This document shows, piece by piece, positions 9,778 through 18,574 of a DNA stretch of 64,000 nucleotides. Where the stretch lies: the NCBI RefSeq assembly GCF_004088395.1, contig NZ_CP035107.1, forward strand, positions 1,007,001 through 1,071,000, written 5' to 3'. Position 1 is the first letter of the stretch. Every line of letters begins with the position of its first letter. This stretch comes from Ornithobacterium rhinotracheale. Lineage in GTDB: Bacteria > Bacteroidota > Bacteroidia > Flavobacteriales > Weeksellaceae. The position numbers and the translations under genes are program-made. The notes under the pieces are model-generated. The model worked only from the letters and a program-made list of their open reading frames with translations. It did not search any database and had not been told where the DNA came from.

Positions 9778-10458
9778 CTACACTACTATATTCTCTCCAA
9801 TTTCAAGCAGCTCTAAGTTTAAATTCTTTTTGTTAAAAATTTCTTTGGCTTTTGCGTGGTCAATCTCTATGGCAGGGAAAGTGTCATAATGATAGCCTAG
9901 CACCCGTTTAGCCTCCACATAATCAGCTGCATAGCTTGCTTGTAAGGCATCCATAGTATAATTATCGCCAATGGGCAGCACGGCCAAGTCCATTGCACCA
10001 TATAGCTCAGCAAGGTGTATCATCTCATAGGTGAGCGCCGTGTCGCCTGCAATGTAAATCTGCGTATCGCCAGCCTTTAATATATACCCATTGGGGTTGC
10101 CTCCATAGGTGCCATCAGCAAAAGAGCTTGAGTGAAAGGCAATTGTAGAGGTAAGTGTCCCAAAATCAAATTGATGGCTACCGCCAGTATTCATTCCGTG
10201 AGATTTTAGCCCCATTTTTCCATAGTAAGTGGCAATTTCTGCGTTTGATATAATCAGAGCATCATTGTTTTTGGCAATTTCTTCCGCATCGAGCACATGA
10301 TCTTGGTGTGCATGGGTGAGTAGAATATAATCGGTTTTGATTTCTTCTACTTTAATTGTATCATTTTTGGGATTTCCTGAAATAAACGGGTCTACCAATA
10401 TTTTTTTGTCTTCGGTTTCAATTAGTAAACATGCGTGTCCTAAAAATTGTATTTTCAT
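9778..10458 (-). CDS. UPF0173 metal-dependent hydrolase (metallo-beta-lactamase fold)
   Basis: Cytosolic protein of 226 aa with a complete metallo-beta-lactamase fold. It begins MKIQFLGHACLLIE, has the metal motif LLTHAHQDHVLDAEEI (HxHxDH, near residues 48-55), AGDTALTYEM near residue 136 and a final GYHYDTFPAI histidine near residue 190. It matches the UPF0173/UlaG-like group, in which bacterial members are poorly characterised. The gene stands alone on the minus strand with about 200 bp upstream. Substrate not known. Confidence 0.9.
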   Translation of the reverse strand: MKIQFLGHACLLIETEDKKILVDPFISGNPKNDTIKVEEIKTDYILLTHAHQDHVLDAEEIAKNNDALIISNAEIATYYGKMGLKSHGMNTGGSHQFDFGTLTSTIAFHSSSFADGTYGGNPNGYILKAGDTQIYIAGDTALTYEMIHLAELYGAMDLAVLPIGDNYTMDALQASYAADYVEAKRVLGYHYDTFPAIEIDHAKAKEIFNKKNLNLELLEIGENIVV

Positions 10459-10601
10459 CGTTTTTTTGTTTTAAAATTTTGATTCTCTCAAATATATAAA
10501 AAAATCGGATTTTTTAAAAATGTAAAAATTGGAATTTGCGTGTTTTTTATGCAAAAGGGTAGTGGCTTTAATTAATATATTATATAAGGTATAAGACTAA
10601 A

Positions 10602-10640
10602 TAAAAATAAAAGGCAGAAGCTTTACGCTTCTGCCTCCTT
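10602..10640 (-). terminator. Terminator of the glgA-glgC operon
   Basis: A ten-base-pair stem, AGGCAGAAGC with GCTTCTGCCT and a five-base loop (10612-10636), followed on the minus strand by TTTTATTTTTATTT. It lies about 30 bp after the glgC stop. Confidence 0.85.
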
Positions 10641-10665
10641 TTAAAAAAGTAAATAATAACTAAAA

Positions 10666-11940
10666 TTATATGCTGAATCCATCTGGTAAGATGGCTCCTT
10701 TCTTCACTACCACAATACCATCTACAACTTTGTATTCATTGGTTTCGCTGTCTTTAAGCCCTTTGTGTCCATTGATGCGAACATCGTTTCCAATTCTCAC
10801 ATTTTTATCTATAATTGCATTGTTTATAAAACATCTTTCTCCTATACCAATTGGTGGGATTTTTTTGCGTTTATTTTCTTCGATTTGTTCTAGGGACTCG
10901 TAATAATCGCCGCCCATGATGTAGGAATCGGTGATGGTAGTGCCTTTGCCAATGCGTGTGCGTATACCGATTACGCAGTTTTCCAAACGACTTGCGTGCA
11001 CGATAGAGCCCTCGGATAATACTACTCTTTCCAGCGAAGTGCCTTCTACCTTGGCAGGTGGCAACATTCTGGCGTGGGTGTAAATCTGATTGGTATTATC
11101 ATATAAATTAAATGAAGGTAAATGGCTGGCTAAGTCCAAATTTGCCTCATGGAAGGATTTGATAGTTCCTATATCTGTCCAGTAGCCTTCAAATTGGTAG
11201 CTGAGCACTTTATGATTTTCAATACTTCCTGGAATGATGTGTTTTCCAAAGTCTGTACCTTCATTTTCTTCCAACAATTTATTTAGTACATTTTTATTGA
11301 ATAAATAAATCCCCATAGAAGCTAAGTAATCTCTACCTTTAGCCTGCATTTCTTTTCCAGTATCAGAAGTCCAGTTTTTTAATTCCTCTACGTCTGGTTT
11401 TTCGATGAAAGAGGTAATTTGATTAGTCTCGTTGGTTTTCATGATACCAAAACCAGTAGCGTCGCTTGCATTTACTGGAATCGTAGCGATACTCAATTCA
11501 GCATTGCTCTCGATATGTTTTCTAAGCATATCTTGGAAATCCATTTGGTACAATTGGTCTCCAGAAAGAATGAGCATATAGTCGTAATCTATTTTCTTAT
11601 AATGTTGCAAGCTTTGTCTCACCGCATCTGCAGTTCCTTGGTACCAATCTCCATTATCATCGGTTTGCTCAGCTGCCAAAATATCCACAAATCCTTTGCT
11701 GAATAAATCAAAACTATAGCTGTTCTTGATGTGGCGGTTCAGCGAAGCAGAGTTAAACTGGGTGAGCACAAAAATTCGGTTGATACCAGAATTTAAACAG
11801 TTAGAAATTGGAATGTCTACCAATCGGTATTTTCCTGCAAGCGGCACGGCAGGCTTAGAGCGTTCGCTTGTGAGTGGCTGCAATCTGGTGCCTCGTCCTC
11901 CTCCTAGGATCAGTGCCAAAATTCTTTGATTTTCTTTCAT
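10666..11940 (-). CDS. glgC: Glucose-1-phosphate adenylyltransferase (ADP-glucose pyrophosphorylase)
   Basis: Makes ADP-glucose from ATP and glucose 1-phosphate, the first committed step of bacterial glycogen synthesis. The protein is 424 aa, the normal length. The nucleotide-binding loop ALILGGGRGTRLQPLT is at residues 9-24, with SKPAVPLAGKYRLVDIPISNC next, then LSGDQLYQMD near residue 125, and IEKP near residue 197. The C-terminal third carries left-handed beta-helix repeats (GEGSIV-like turns, IGIRTRIGKGT). It starts 39 bp after glgA, so the two form a glgA-glgC operon ended by the terminator at 10602-10640. Confidence 0.97.
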   Translation of the reverse strand: MKENQRILALILGGGRGTRLQPLTSERSKPAVPLAGKYRLVDIPISNCLNSGINRIFVLTQFNSASLNRHIKNSYSFDLFSKGFVDILAAEQTDDNGDWYQGTADAVRQSLQHYKKIDYDYMLILSGDQLYQMDFQDMLRKHIESNAELSIATIPVNASDATGFGIMKTNETNQITSFIEKPDVEELKNWTSDTGKEMQAKGRDYLASMGIYLFNKNVLNKLLEENEGTDFGKHIIPGSIENHKVLSYQFEGYWTDIGTIKSFHEANLDLASHLPSFNLYDNTNQIYTHARMLPPAKVEGTSLERVVLSEGSIVHASRLENCVIGIRTRIGKGTTITDSYIMGGDYYESLEQIEENKRKKIPPIGIGERCFINNAIIDKNVRIGNDVRINGHKGLKDSETNEYKVVDGIVVVKKGAILPDGFSI

Positions 11941-11979
11941 TTTATCGTTGTTTATTAAATTTACTTTTTTTAAGTTATT

Positions 11980-13398
11980 CTATTCAGGTTTTAAGTTTTT
12001 ATACATATCTAAATAATTATGAGCGGCTTTGTCCCAAGAAAAATCTAGTTTCATGTTATTTTTAATAATTGCGTTGATTCTTTTTTTATCCGCTTTGAGT
12101 GTGATGGCACGGTGAATCGCATGTAAAATATCATCGCTGCTGAGGTTGATAAATCTAATTCCATTTCCACCCTCATCTTCAAAATCAATAACCGAATCTA
12201 GCAAGCCACCCACTGTGCGCACAATCGGCAAGCCACCATATCTAAAGGTGTAGAACTGATTCAATCCACAAGGTTCAAATCTCGATGGCATAATCATAAA
12301 ATCCGATCCTGCATAAGCAATGCGAGCCAGAGCTTCGTCATAACCGATGAAAAGATTAAATCTGTCATCTAGATAATACTTCATTTGCTGCACGCCCTCG
12401 CTCAGATTCTGTTCGCCACTTCCTAGGATAAAGAAATTGGCTTGAAAATTTAAAATATTAATCGCTTTCCAAATGGCATCTGCCAAGACATCTACGCCTT
12501 TTTGGTCTACGAAACGACCGATGAAAGTGATGATTGGTAATTTTTCATCAAATCCAAATCTTTTGCAAAGTGCTTTTTTGTTTTCGGTTTTTCCTTTGAT
12601 GGCGTTTTTTTGAGAATAGTTGAAAACTAAATTTTTATCCGTTTCAGGATTCCATTCATCATTATCGATACCGTTTAGAATTCCGGTGCATTTTTGCCAT
12701 TCTTGCCTAAAGAGTGGTGCAAGGCTAGCATCTCCGTCCATCAATTCCTTCATATATTGTTGCGAAACGGTATTCACGCGCCAAGCACATTTCACCGCAG
12801 TTGCCATGGCATTGATGCAGTTATCCCACACCAGTAGTGGCATTTGCCAAGTATCAAACCACGGGAAATAGTCGGCGATTTCCCAAGGCATTTGCCCTTG
12901 ATATTTTCCGTTATGAATTGTGAAAACAGAAGGCGTCTCTCTAAACTTAGGATACTGGTGGGCATACTTCATCAAGAAAGGGATGAACCCTGTATGGTAG
13001 TCGTGGCAATGAATCACATCTGGCATTTCGTCCCATTGGTGAATCCAGTAGAGTGCCGCTACTTGAAAGGCAACAAAATAGTAATCATCATCGCCATAGC
13101 CATAAACTTTTTCACGGTGCGCAAAGCCCTCAATCTCGATGAGGTATAGATTGTAGCCAAAATCATTGGTCTTCCAGATTTTTACTTCTAATTTATCTTT
13201 GCCAAAGGGCAAGAAAGCCTCGTGGTCAAGCACCTTATTAATTTCCGCCGTTTTTGCGTTATACACATAGGGCATCACCACTTTGGATTCCACGCCTTCA
13301 ATTTTATTTAAATACTTAGGGAGCGCTCCCACGACATCGCCCAGCCCGCCTACTTTTGCGATTGGGTAACATTCTGCTGATAGGTGTACGATATGCAT
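11980..13398 (-). CDS. glgA: Glycogen synthase (GT5)
   Basis: Transfers glucose from ADP-glucose to growing alpha-1,4-glucan. The protein is 472 aa, normal for GlgA. The GT5 signature KVGGLGDVVGALPKYL is at residues 15-30. Later come SVFTIHNGKYQGQ near residue 155, ITFIGRFVDQKGVDVL near residue 285, and the sugar-nucleotide site MIMPSRFEPCGLNQFYTFRYG near residues 365-385. It is the first gene of the glgA-glgC pair on the minus strand and is divergent from crcB. Confidence 0.97.
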   Translation of the reverse strand: MHIVHLSAECYPIAKVGGLGDVVGALPKYLNKIEGVESKVVMPYVYNAKTAEINKVLDHEAFLPFGKDKLEVKIWKTNDFGYNLYLIEIEGFAHREKVYGYGDDDYYFVAFQVAALYWIHQWDEMPDVIHCHDYHTGFIPFLMKYAHQYPKFRETPSVFTIHNGKYQGQMPWEIADYFPWFDTWQMPLLVWDNCINAMATAVKCAWRVNTVSQQYMKELMDGDASLAPLFRQEWQKCTGILNGIDNDEWNPETDKNLVFNYSQKNAIKGKTENKKALCKRFGFDEKLPIITFIGRFVDQKGVDVLADAIWKAINILNFQANFFILGSGEQNLSEGVQQMKYYLDDRFNLFIGYDEALARIAYAGSDFMIMPSRFEPCGLNQFYTFRYGGLPIVRTVGGLLDSVIDFEDEGGNGIRFINLSSDDILHAIHRAITLKADKKRINAIIKNNMKLDFSWDKAAHNYLDMYKNLKPE

Positions 13399-13541
13399 GT
13401 TCTTTAATTTTCAATAAATTTACAAAAAAATCTGAATTGAAATAATGATTTTTGTTATTAAATCATCAAATCTAGCCTGTACGAGGTTCTTGTTGCCTTC
13501 AATTGGGAGTGTAAAGTGTTGTAAAGCAATGTTTAAAATGC

Positions 13542-13575
13542 TTGCGTGTAATCTGCGAAAAATCTCTTACATTTG
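13542..13575 (+). promoter_or_regulatory. Promoter of crcB
   Basis: The box TACATTTG at 13568-13575 matches the Bacteroidota -7 consensus TAnnTTTG. A TTG at 13542-13544 sits 23 bp upstream, slightly far. The box ends five bases before the crcB ATG, so the transcript is probably leaderless or nearly so. I saw no fluoride-riboswitch sequence upstream. Confidence 0.55.
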
Positions 13576-13580
13576 TCATT

Positions 13581-13940
13581 ATGTTTAAGAATCTATTATT
13601 TATCTTCCTAGGCGGAGGCGCGGGTAGCATTTTTCGGTATTTGCTCTCGTTCTTTAATGCAGAGTACTCATACGGGACATTTTTGGCCAATTTTTTAGGT
13701 TGCTTGTTGCTTGGCGCATTGCTTGGGCTCGGGCAGCGGAGCCTTTTTAGCCAGCCCGTATATTTATTGCTCTCGGTGGGCTTTTGTGGAGGGTTTACGA
13801 CATTTTCCACCTTTACAGCGGAGACATTCAAAATGCTATCCAGCGGCGAGTATTTGGAGTTTTTAGTGTATAGCTTAGGCACTTTTGTCCTTTGCCTTGC
13901 GGGAGTGGTTTTAGGTAATAAGGTGGTTGATTTCTTTTAA
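13581..13940 (+). CDS. crcB: Fluoride channel CrcB/Fluc
   Basis: Inner-membrane fluoride exporter of 119 aa, normal for one subunit of the dual-topology dimer. It has four hydrophobic segments and the family motifs GGGAGSIFRYLLS near residues 9-21, GTFLANFLGCLLLG near residues 32-45, and GFCGGFTTFSTFTAE near residues 71-85 (the conserved phenylalanine box). I chose the ATG at 13581; an in-frame upstream start at 13542 would add 13 non-family residues and would precede the promoter. Confidence 0.95.
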   Translation: MFKNLLFIFLGGGAGSIFRYLLSFFNAEYSYGTFLANFLGCLLLGALLGLGQRSLFSQPVYLLLSVGFCGGFTTFSTFTAETFKMLSSGEYLEFLVYSLGTFVLCLAGVVLGNKVVDFF

Positions 13941-14035
13941 AAAATGCAATTTATATCAGAGCGGATTATATTAAAATACATTTAAATCTAGTTTGATATC
14001 TCGGCTAGACTGTAAAAACTTAGTATATTTACGGC

Positions 14036-16369
14036 ATGAGAAGTAACTATTTAGATGAATTAAATGATGTCCAGCGCCAAGCAGTAGAGGCCACCGAAGG
14101 CCCCGTGATGGTAATAGCAGGAGCAGGCTCTGGAAAAACTCGGGTTTTAACCTATCGCATTGCACACTTAATCAATCAAGGAGTAGATAGCTTTAATATC
14201 CTTGCCCTCACCTTTACCAATAAGGCAGCGCGCGAGATGAAGGAGCGCATCGCAAAAGTAGTGGGCGCTAGCGAGGCTAAAAACATCTGGATGGGAACTT
14301 TTCACTCCATTTTTGCTAGAATTTTGAGAGTGGAAGCGCCGCTCTTGGGCTATCCCGCTAATTTTACCATTTATGACCAGCAAGATGCCCTCTCTATCTT
14401 AAAAAAAGTCATCAAGGAGATGAACCTAGACCCAGATGTCTACAAGCCAAAACAAATCTTAAATCGAATTTCTCAGTTTAAAAATAACTTAATCACGGTG
14501 CGAGCTTATTTCAACAATCCCGAAATCATGGAAGCCGATGCCATTGCATTGCGACCACAAACGGGCGAAATTTATAAACGCTATGTGGAGAAATGCTTCA
14601 AATCAGGTGGAATGGATTTTGATGATTTGCTATTGCGCACCAATGAGGTTTTAACCCGTTTCCCAGAAGTTTTGGCCAAATATCAAAACCGATTTAGGTA
14701 TATCCTAGTGGATGAGTATCAAGATACCAATCACTCCCAGTACTTAATCGTAAAGGCGCTGGCTTCAAGGTTCGAGAACATTTGTGTAGTGGGCGATGAT
14801 GCACAGTCGATTTATGCGTTCCGTGGGGCAAATATTCGAAATATTTTAAACTTTAATAAAGATTATAAAGATGCGCAATCCTTTGCCCTAGAACAAAACT
14901 ACCGCTCTACCCAAAACATCGTGAATGCGGCCAATGACATCATCGCTAAAAACAAGGAGCAGCTTAAAAAAAATGTATGGACCTCTAATGATGCAGGCAC
15001 CAAAATTCCCATTTACCGTGCCCTTACCGATATGGACGAGGCGCGATACATTGCAGCACAAATCTTTGAGAAGAAAATGCAGCACAAGTATAGCAACAGC
15101 GATTTTGCCGTGCTGTATCGCACCAATGCACAATCGCGCGCGATAGAGGAGGCCCTGCGCAAAAAAAATATACCTTATAGAATCTACGGCGGTATGTCCT
15201 TTTACCAAAGAAAAGAGGTGAAAGACCTCATCGCTTACTTGCGCCTGCTTGTAAACCCAAATGATGAGGAAGCCCTTATGCGCATCATCAATTATCCCGT
15301 GCGAGGCATTGGCAACACCACGCAGCAGCAGCTCACAGTATTTGCCGATAGAGTAGGCAAGCCCATTATGGAAATCCTTTTCAATCTACCGCACTACGCC
15401 ACACAATTAAAGCTAAACGCCAGAGCTTTTAATGCACTAAATAATTTTGCCACAATGCTACAAAGTTTTGCTGTAAAGCTAAAAACTAGCGATGTATACG
15501 ATGTGGCACTCCAAGTAGCCAAAGAATCTGGAATGCTTAAAACACTAAGCGAAGACGAGACCCCAGAAGGGCGCTCCCGATTGGAAAACTTGCAAGAATT
15601 GCTCAATAGCTTGCAGGGCTATGTCGAGGAACAAAGCCAAATCGAAGGCGGAAATCCCACCCTACAAGGCTTTCTAGAAGATGCCGCCCTCTCTACCGAT
15701 GCCGACAAAGATGAAACTGATACCGATAAAGTTTCGCTGATGACGGTGCATTTGGCTAAGGGATTGGAGTTTCCTGTGGTTTTTGTCGTGGGCTTGGAAG
15801 AAAATTTATTCCCATCTCAAATGAATTTAAACTCCCGCCAAGAGCTTGAAGAAGAGCGCCGATTGTTCTATGTAGCCCTCACACGCGCCGAGAAAGAAGC
15901 CTTGCTTTCTTACTCTGTTTCGCGTAGCCGTTGGGGCAAAATTGTAGACGCCGAACCGAGCCGATTTTTGGAAGAAATTAGCGATCAATATCTGGATTGG
16001 AAAAACCCAAGTCCTGTAACGCCTATGAACAGCACGGGGCTTTCGGTAGATTTGTTTGATGATGAGTTTCCAATTTTTACCCGAAAAGAGAAGAACGAAC
16101 CGATTTCGTACAAACGAAAAATCAAAAAAGCTTTGCCGAGCACAAGCAATCAGAATTTAAAGAAATTGAGCGAAGCAAAATTGCAAGCGGGCGATTCTGT
16201 TAATCAATCACTTAAAGTGGATAGCGTAGTGCTCCATGACCGATTTGGTAGAGGAGTGGTGAAAAGTATTGAGGGTGAGGTGGGCGATGAAAAAGCCATT
16301 ATAAACTTTGAAAACGCTGGCGAAAAGAAATTACTTTTGCGTTTTGCTAAACTCAGAATTGTAGGGTAA
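14036..16369 (+). CDS. uvrD: UvrD/PcrA-family ATP-dependent DNA helicase (SF1A)
   Basis: 3'-5' DNA helicase of 777 aa for repair and replication conflicts. Motifs in order: the Q-motif LNDVQRQAVEA, Walker A VIAGAGSGKTR near residues 26-36, LTFTNKAAREM, Walker B ILVDEYQDTN near residue 224, VVGDDAQSIYAFRGA, EQNYRST, VSLMTVHLAKGLEFPVVFV near residue 570, and VALTRAEK near residue 622. The C-terminal 70 residues (DSVVLHDRFGRGVVKSIEG) form the small Tudor-like RNA polymerase-binding domain typical of PcrA/UvrD. It is monocistronic, about 95 bp after crcB. Confidence 0.95.
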   Translation: MRSNYLDELNDVQRQAVEATEGPVMVIAGAGSGKTRVLTYRIAHLINQGVDSFNILALTFTNKAAREMKERIAKVVGASEAKNIWMGTFHSIFARILRVEAPLLGYPANFTIYDQQDALSILKKVIKEMNLDPDVYKPKQILNRISQFKNNLITVRAYFNNPEIMEADAIALRPQTGEIYKRYVEKCFKSGGMDFDDLLLRTNEVLTRFPEVLAKYQNRFRYILVDEYQDTNHSQYLIVKALASRFENICVVGDDAQSIYAFRGANIRNILNFNKDYKDAQSFALEQNYRSTQNIVNAANDIIAKNKEQLKKNVWTSNDAGTKIPIYRALTDMDEARYIAAQIFEKKMQHKYSNSDFAVLYRTNAQSRAIEEALRKKNIPYRIYGGMSFYQRKEVKDLIAYLRLLVNPNDEEALMRIINYPVRGIGNTTQQQLTVFADRVGKPIMEILFNLPHYATQLKLNARAFNALNNFATMLQSFAVKLKTSDVYDVALQVAKESGMLKTLSEDETPEGRSRLENLQELLNSLQGYVEEQSQIEGGNPTLQGFLEDAALSTDADKDETDTDKVSLMTVHLAKGLEFPVVFVVGLEENLFPSQMNLNSRQELEEERRLFYVALTRAEKEALLSYSVSRSRWGKIVDAEPSRFLEEISDQYLDWKNPSPVTPMNSTGLSVDLFDDEFPIFTRKEKNEPISYKRKIKKALPSTSNQNLKKLSEAKLQAGDSVNQSLKVDSVVLHDRFGRGVVKSIEGEVGDEKAIINFENAGEKKLLLRFAKLRIVG

Positions 16370-16491
16370 TTGTCAGAAAATCTTAATTCATAGATTGTAA
16401 ATCATCAGCAAAAAGTTTACCAGTTTAGGCTAAAATAGTGTAGTTAAAAAAATGAAAAAACTAATTTTTTTGCAATATGTGATAATTTTTT

Positions 16492-16626
16492 ATGAAAACA
16501 AAATTTCTTTCTTTCACAGGGGGTATTATCTTATTTAGTATATTCATTTTACATTCTTGCTGGGATGATTCGCAAAGTTTTCAAGACGACAAAGCAACTA
16601 TATGTCCTGTCCTAAAAAAGCCGTTA
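16492..16626 (+). pseudogene. Small lipoprotein gene truncated by an IS remnant
   Basis: The frame from the ATG at 16492 gives a convincing lipoprotein signal (basic start, hydrophobic stretch, ILHSCWDD) and then a short acidic stretch. At 16603 the sequence enters the terminal repeat of the IS remnant, and the last residues (CPVLKKPL) and the stop are made from IS sequence. No continuation of the frame is recognisable beyond the other IS end at 17229. I read it as the 5' end of a disrupted lipoprotein gene; a natural 44-aa product cannot be excluded. Confidence 0.55.
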
Positions 16627-17229
16627 TAGGTTTTTCGGGTATGAAAATAGTTAATTTAATTGGAATAGAGAAGTTGATTTTCTATTCCATTTTTTTATAA
16701 GTTCTAATTTGTATTTCACTTTGTTTATGCATTTGCTCAGGTGTTAGATAATGACATGAGTAATGCGGTCTTAGCCTGTTGTATTTCTTTATAGCATCCG
16801 CTACCAAAACTTTTTTCTCTTCTATATTTTCCCATAACAATCAATCTTAAATTCTTGTTTTAAAATTCCGTTTACCCTCTCCGCTACGGCATTAGCATAA
16901 GGGGCATAACTTTCCGTCATACTGCATTGTATTTTGTTTTTAGCAAGTAAATCTTTAATCTTTGCTTCTGCGGATTTTGGCATTTTGCTTCTGCTTTGAT
17001 TCTCCCAGTCAAAAGTACCAAATTTCCTTAACCAACTCACTACAGTTGATTTTGCTTGTATTCCATACTTCCGCTGAACTGATGTCGTACTTTTCTGTCC
17101 ACTCTCTACTTCAAATATTACTTGATGCTTGAAACTTAGTGAATAGTCTTTCTGTGTTCGTTTTACATAATTTGTCTTGTCTTCCATAATCATTTCTTTT
17201 TTTGTGTAACGGTTTTTCAGGACTAGACA
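16603..17229 (-). mobile_element. Decayed IS3-family-like element (627 bp)
   Basis: Imperfect terminal inverted repeats bound the region. The left end reads TGTCCTGTCCTAAAAAAGCC and the right end, on the minus strand, reads TGTCTAGTCCTGAAAAACC. Inside is a transposase remnant on the minus strand. A normal IS3 element is roughly twice this length, so the core has been lost. No clear target-site duplication is visible at the outer flanks (TATA on the left, ATTTT on the right). Confidence 0.8.
16682..17193 (-). pseudogene. IS3-type transposase remnant (OrfA start joined to OrfB end)
   Basis: The frame from 17193 begins like IS3 OrfA, with a helix-turn-helix: YSLSFKHQVIFEVESGQ, VQRKYGIQAKSTVVSWLRKFG. 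It then passes at about residue 80 straight into the C-terminal end of OrfB: KNKIQCSMTES, ANAVAERVNGILKQEFKID. The DDE catalytic core is missing, an internal deletion of several hundred bases. A second lesion, a one-base loss near 16828-16834, ends this frame at 16822. The adjacent frame continues the OrfB tail (RLRPHYSCHYLTPEQMHKQ) to a TAG at 16682-16684. It cannot encode an active transposase. Confidence 0.85.
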
Positions 17230-17244
17230 ATTTTCAGAAAAACA

Positions 17245-17275
17245 AAAACCTCCGCATTTCGCGGAGGTTTTTAAT
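17245..17275 (-). terminator. Terminator of the putative sulfonolipid operon
   Basis: An eleven-base-pair stem, AAAACCTCCGC with GCGGAGGTTTT around a five-base loop (17246-17272). It lies about 20 bp after the stop of the alpha-oxoamine synthase gene. Both sides end in A/T runs, so it may work in both directions. Confidence 0.88.
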
Positions 17276-17293
17276 TATGATTGAAAACGAATT

Positions 17294-18553
17294 TTAGTAT
17301 TGTTGGTAATCTAAATTCATTTCGTCTTCCATTTTAGCATAAACGCCAGAAATCAATTTTTCGCGAATAGCTTTGAAGGCTTCTATTGTTTCTTTGATTT
17401 CGGCATCGGTGTGTGCTGCAGTTGGAATCAAACGCAATAGAATCATTCCTTTTGGAATTACAGGATATACCACGATACTTGTGAAGATTCCAAAGTTTTC
17501 GCGCAAGTCTTTTACCAATAAAGTTCCTTCTACGGTAGAGCCTTCTAAGAATACTGGCGTAACGCAGGTTGAGGTGTTTCCTAAATTGAAACCAGCTTCG
17601 CGCAATCCGTTTTGTAATTTATTGGTATTTTCCCAAAGTTTATCTTTTAATTCTGGCATGGTTTGTAGCATGTCGAGTCTTTTCAATGCACCTACTACGA
17701 GTGGCATTGGTAAAGATTTAGCAAAGATTTGAGAGCGCATGTTGTATTTTAGGTACTCAATCATTTGTTTTTCGCCCGCTACGAATGCACCAACACTTGC
17801 CATAGATTTAGCAAAAGTAGAGAAGTACACATCAATTTCATCTTGCACGCCTTGCTCTTCGCCAGCACCGGCGCCAGTTTTACCCAAAGTTCCGAATCCG
17901 TGAGCGTCGTCTACCAAAAGTCTAAAATTGTGTTTTTTCTTAAGTGCCACTACTTCTTTTAAGTTTCCTTGCTGTCCGCGCATTCCGAAAACTCCTTCTG
18001 TGATAACAAGGATTCCGCCTCCTGTTTTTTCAGTAATTTTTTCGGCACGACTTAGCATTTTTTCTAAACTTTCGGCATCGTTGTGCTGGTAAGTAAATCT
18101 TTTACCCATGTGTAGGCGAACACCGTCTACGATACAAGCGTGCGAATCGCTATCATACACCACAACATCTTTTGGGCTAAGCAATGCGTCGATGATTGAA
18201 AGCATTCCTTGGTATCCGAAGTTTAATAAATAAGCAGCTTCTTTCTGAACGAATTTAGCCAAACGCTGTTCTAGCTCTTCGTGTTTATCAGTCTGTCCAG
18301 ACATAGCACGCGCTCCCATAGGGTAGGCGAGCCCGTATTGTGCAGCAGCTTCGGCGTCAGTTTTTCTGATTTCTGGGTGATTGGCAAGCCCCAAATAGTT
18401 GTTTAAACTCCAGCAAATTACTTCTTTGCCTTGGAATTTCATTCTAGGACCAAGTTCCCCTTCAAGTTTTGGGAAGATGAAATAACCTTCGCCATAGTCT
18501 GCAAATTGTCCTAACGGACCTCTGTTTTCTTTTATTCTTTCAAAAATATCCAT
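17294..18553 (-). CDS. Alpha-oxoamine synthase family PLP enzyme; candidate cysteate acyltransferase (3-ketocapnine synthase)
   Basis: PLP-dependent acyl-CoA or acyl-ACP:amino acid C-acyltransferase of 419 aa. Fold marks are WSLNNYLGLANHPEI near residues 48-62, SDSHACIVDGVR near residue 133, VDDAHGFGTLGKTG near residue 214 and the PLP lysine in STFAKSMASVGAFVAG near residue 243. Automatic annotation would say glycine C-acetyltransferase (kbl) or serine palmitoyltransferase. The context argues for something else: it is the last gene of an operon with a cysteine-synthase-like enzyme and a short-chain reductase. Flavobacteria use this trio to make capnine (cysteate plus fatty acyl, then ketone reduction). 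The substrate is therefore inferred, not seen. Confidence 0.8.
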   Translation of the reverse strand: MDIFERIKENRGPLGQFADYGEGYFIFPKLEGELGPRMKFQGKEVICWSLNNYLGLANHPEIRKTDAEAAAQYGLAYPMGARAMSGQTDKHEELEQRLAKFVQKEAAYLLNFGYQGMLSIIDALLSPKDVVVYDSDSHACIVDGVRLHMGKRFTYQHNDAESLEKMLSRAEKITEKTGGGILVITEGVFGMRGQQGNLKEVVALKKKHNFRLLVDDAHGFGTLGKTGAGAGEEQGVQDEIDVYFSTFAKSMASVGAFVAGEKQMIEYLKYNMRSQIFAKSLPMPLVVGALKRLDMLQTMPELKDKLWENTNKLQNGLREAGFNLGNTSTCVTPVFLEGSTVEGTLLVKDLRENFGIFTSIVVYPVIPKGMILLRLIPTAAHTDAEIKETIEAFKAIREKLISGVYAKMEDEMNLDYQQY

Positions 18554-18574
18554 AATTCGTATTTAATTTTATTT

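Noticed and set aside
13499-13882. Minus-strand frame of 127 aa over crcB
   Set aside because: It is antisense to crcB, whose motifs are unmistakable, and its own sequence looks like no protein.
16822-17193. Active transposase of 123 aa
   Set aside because: No DDE residues; the frame joins the two ends of a normal IS3 transposase and is followed by a further frameshift.
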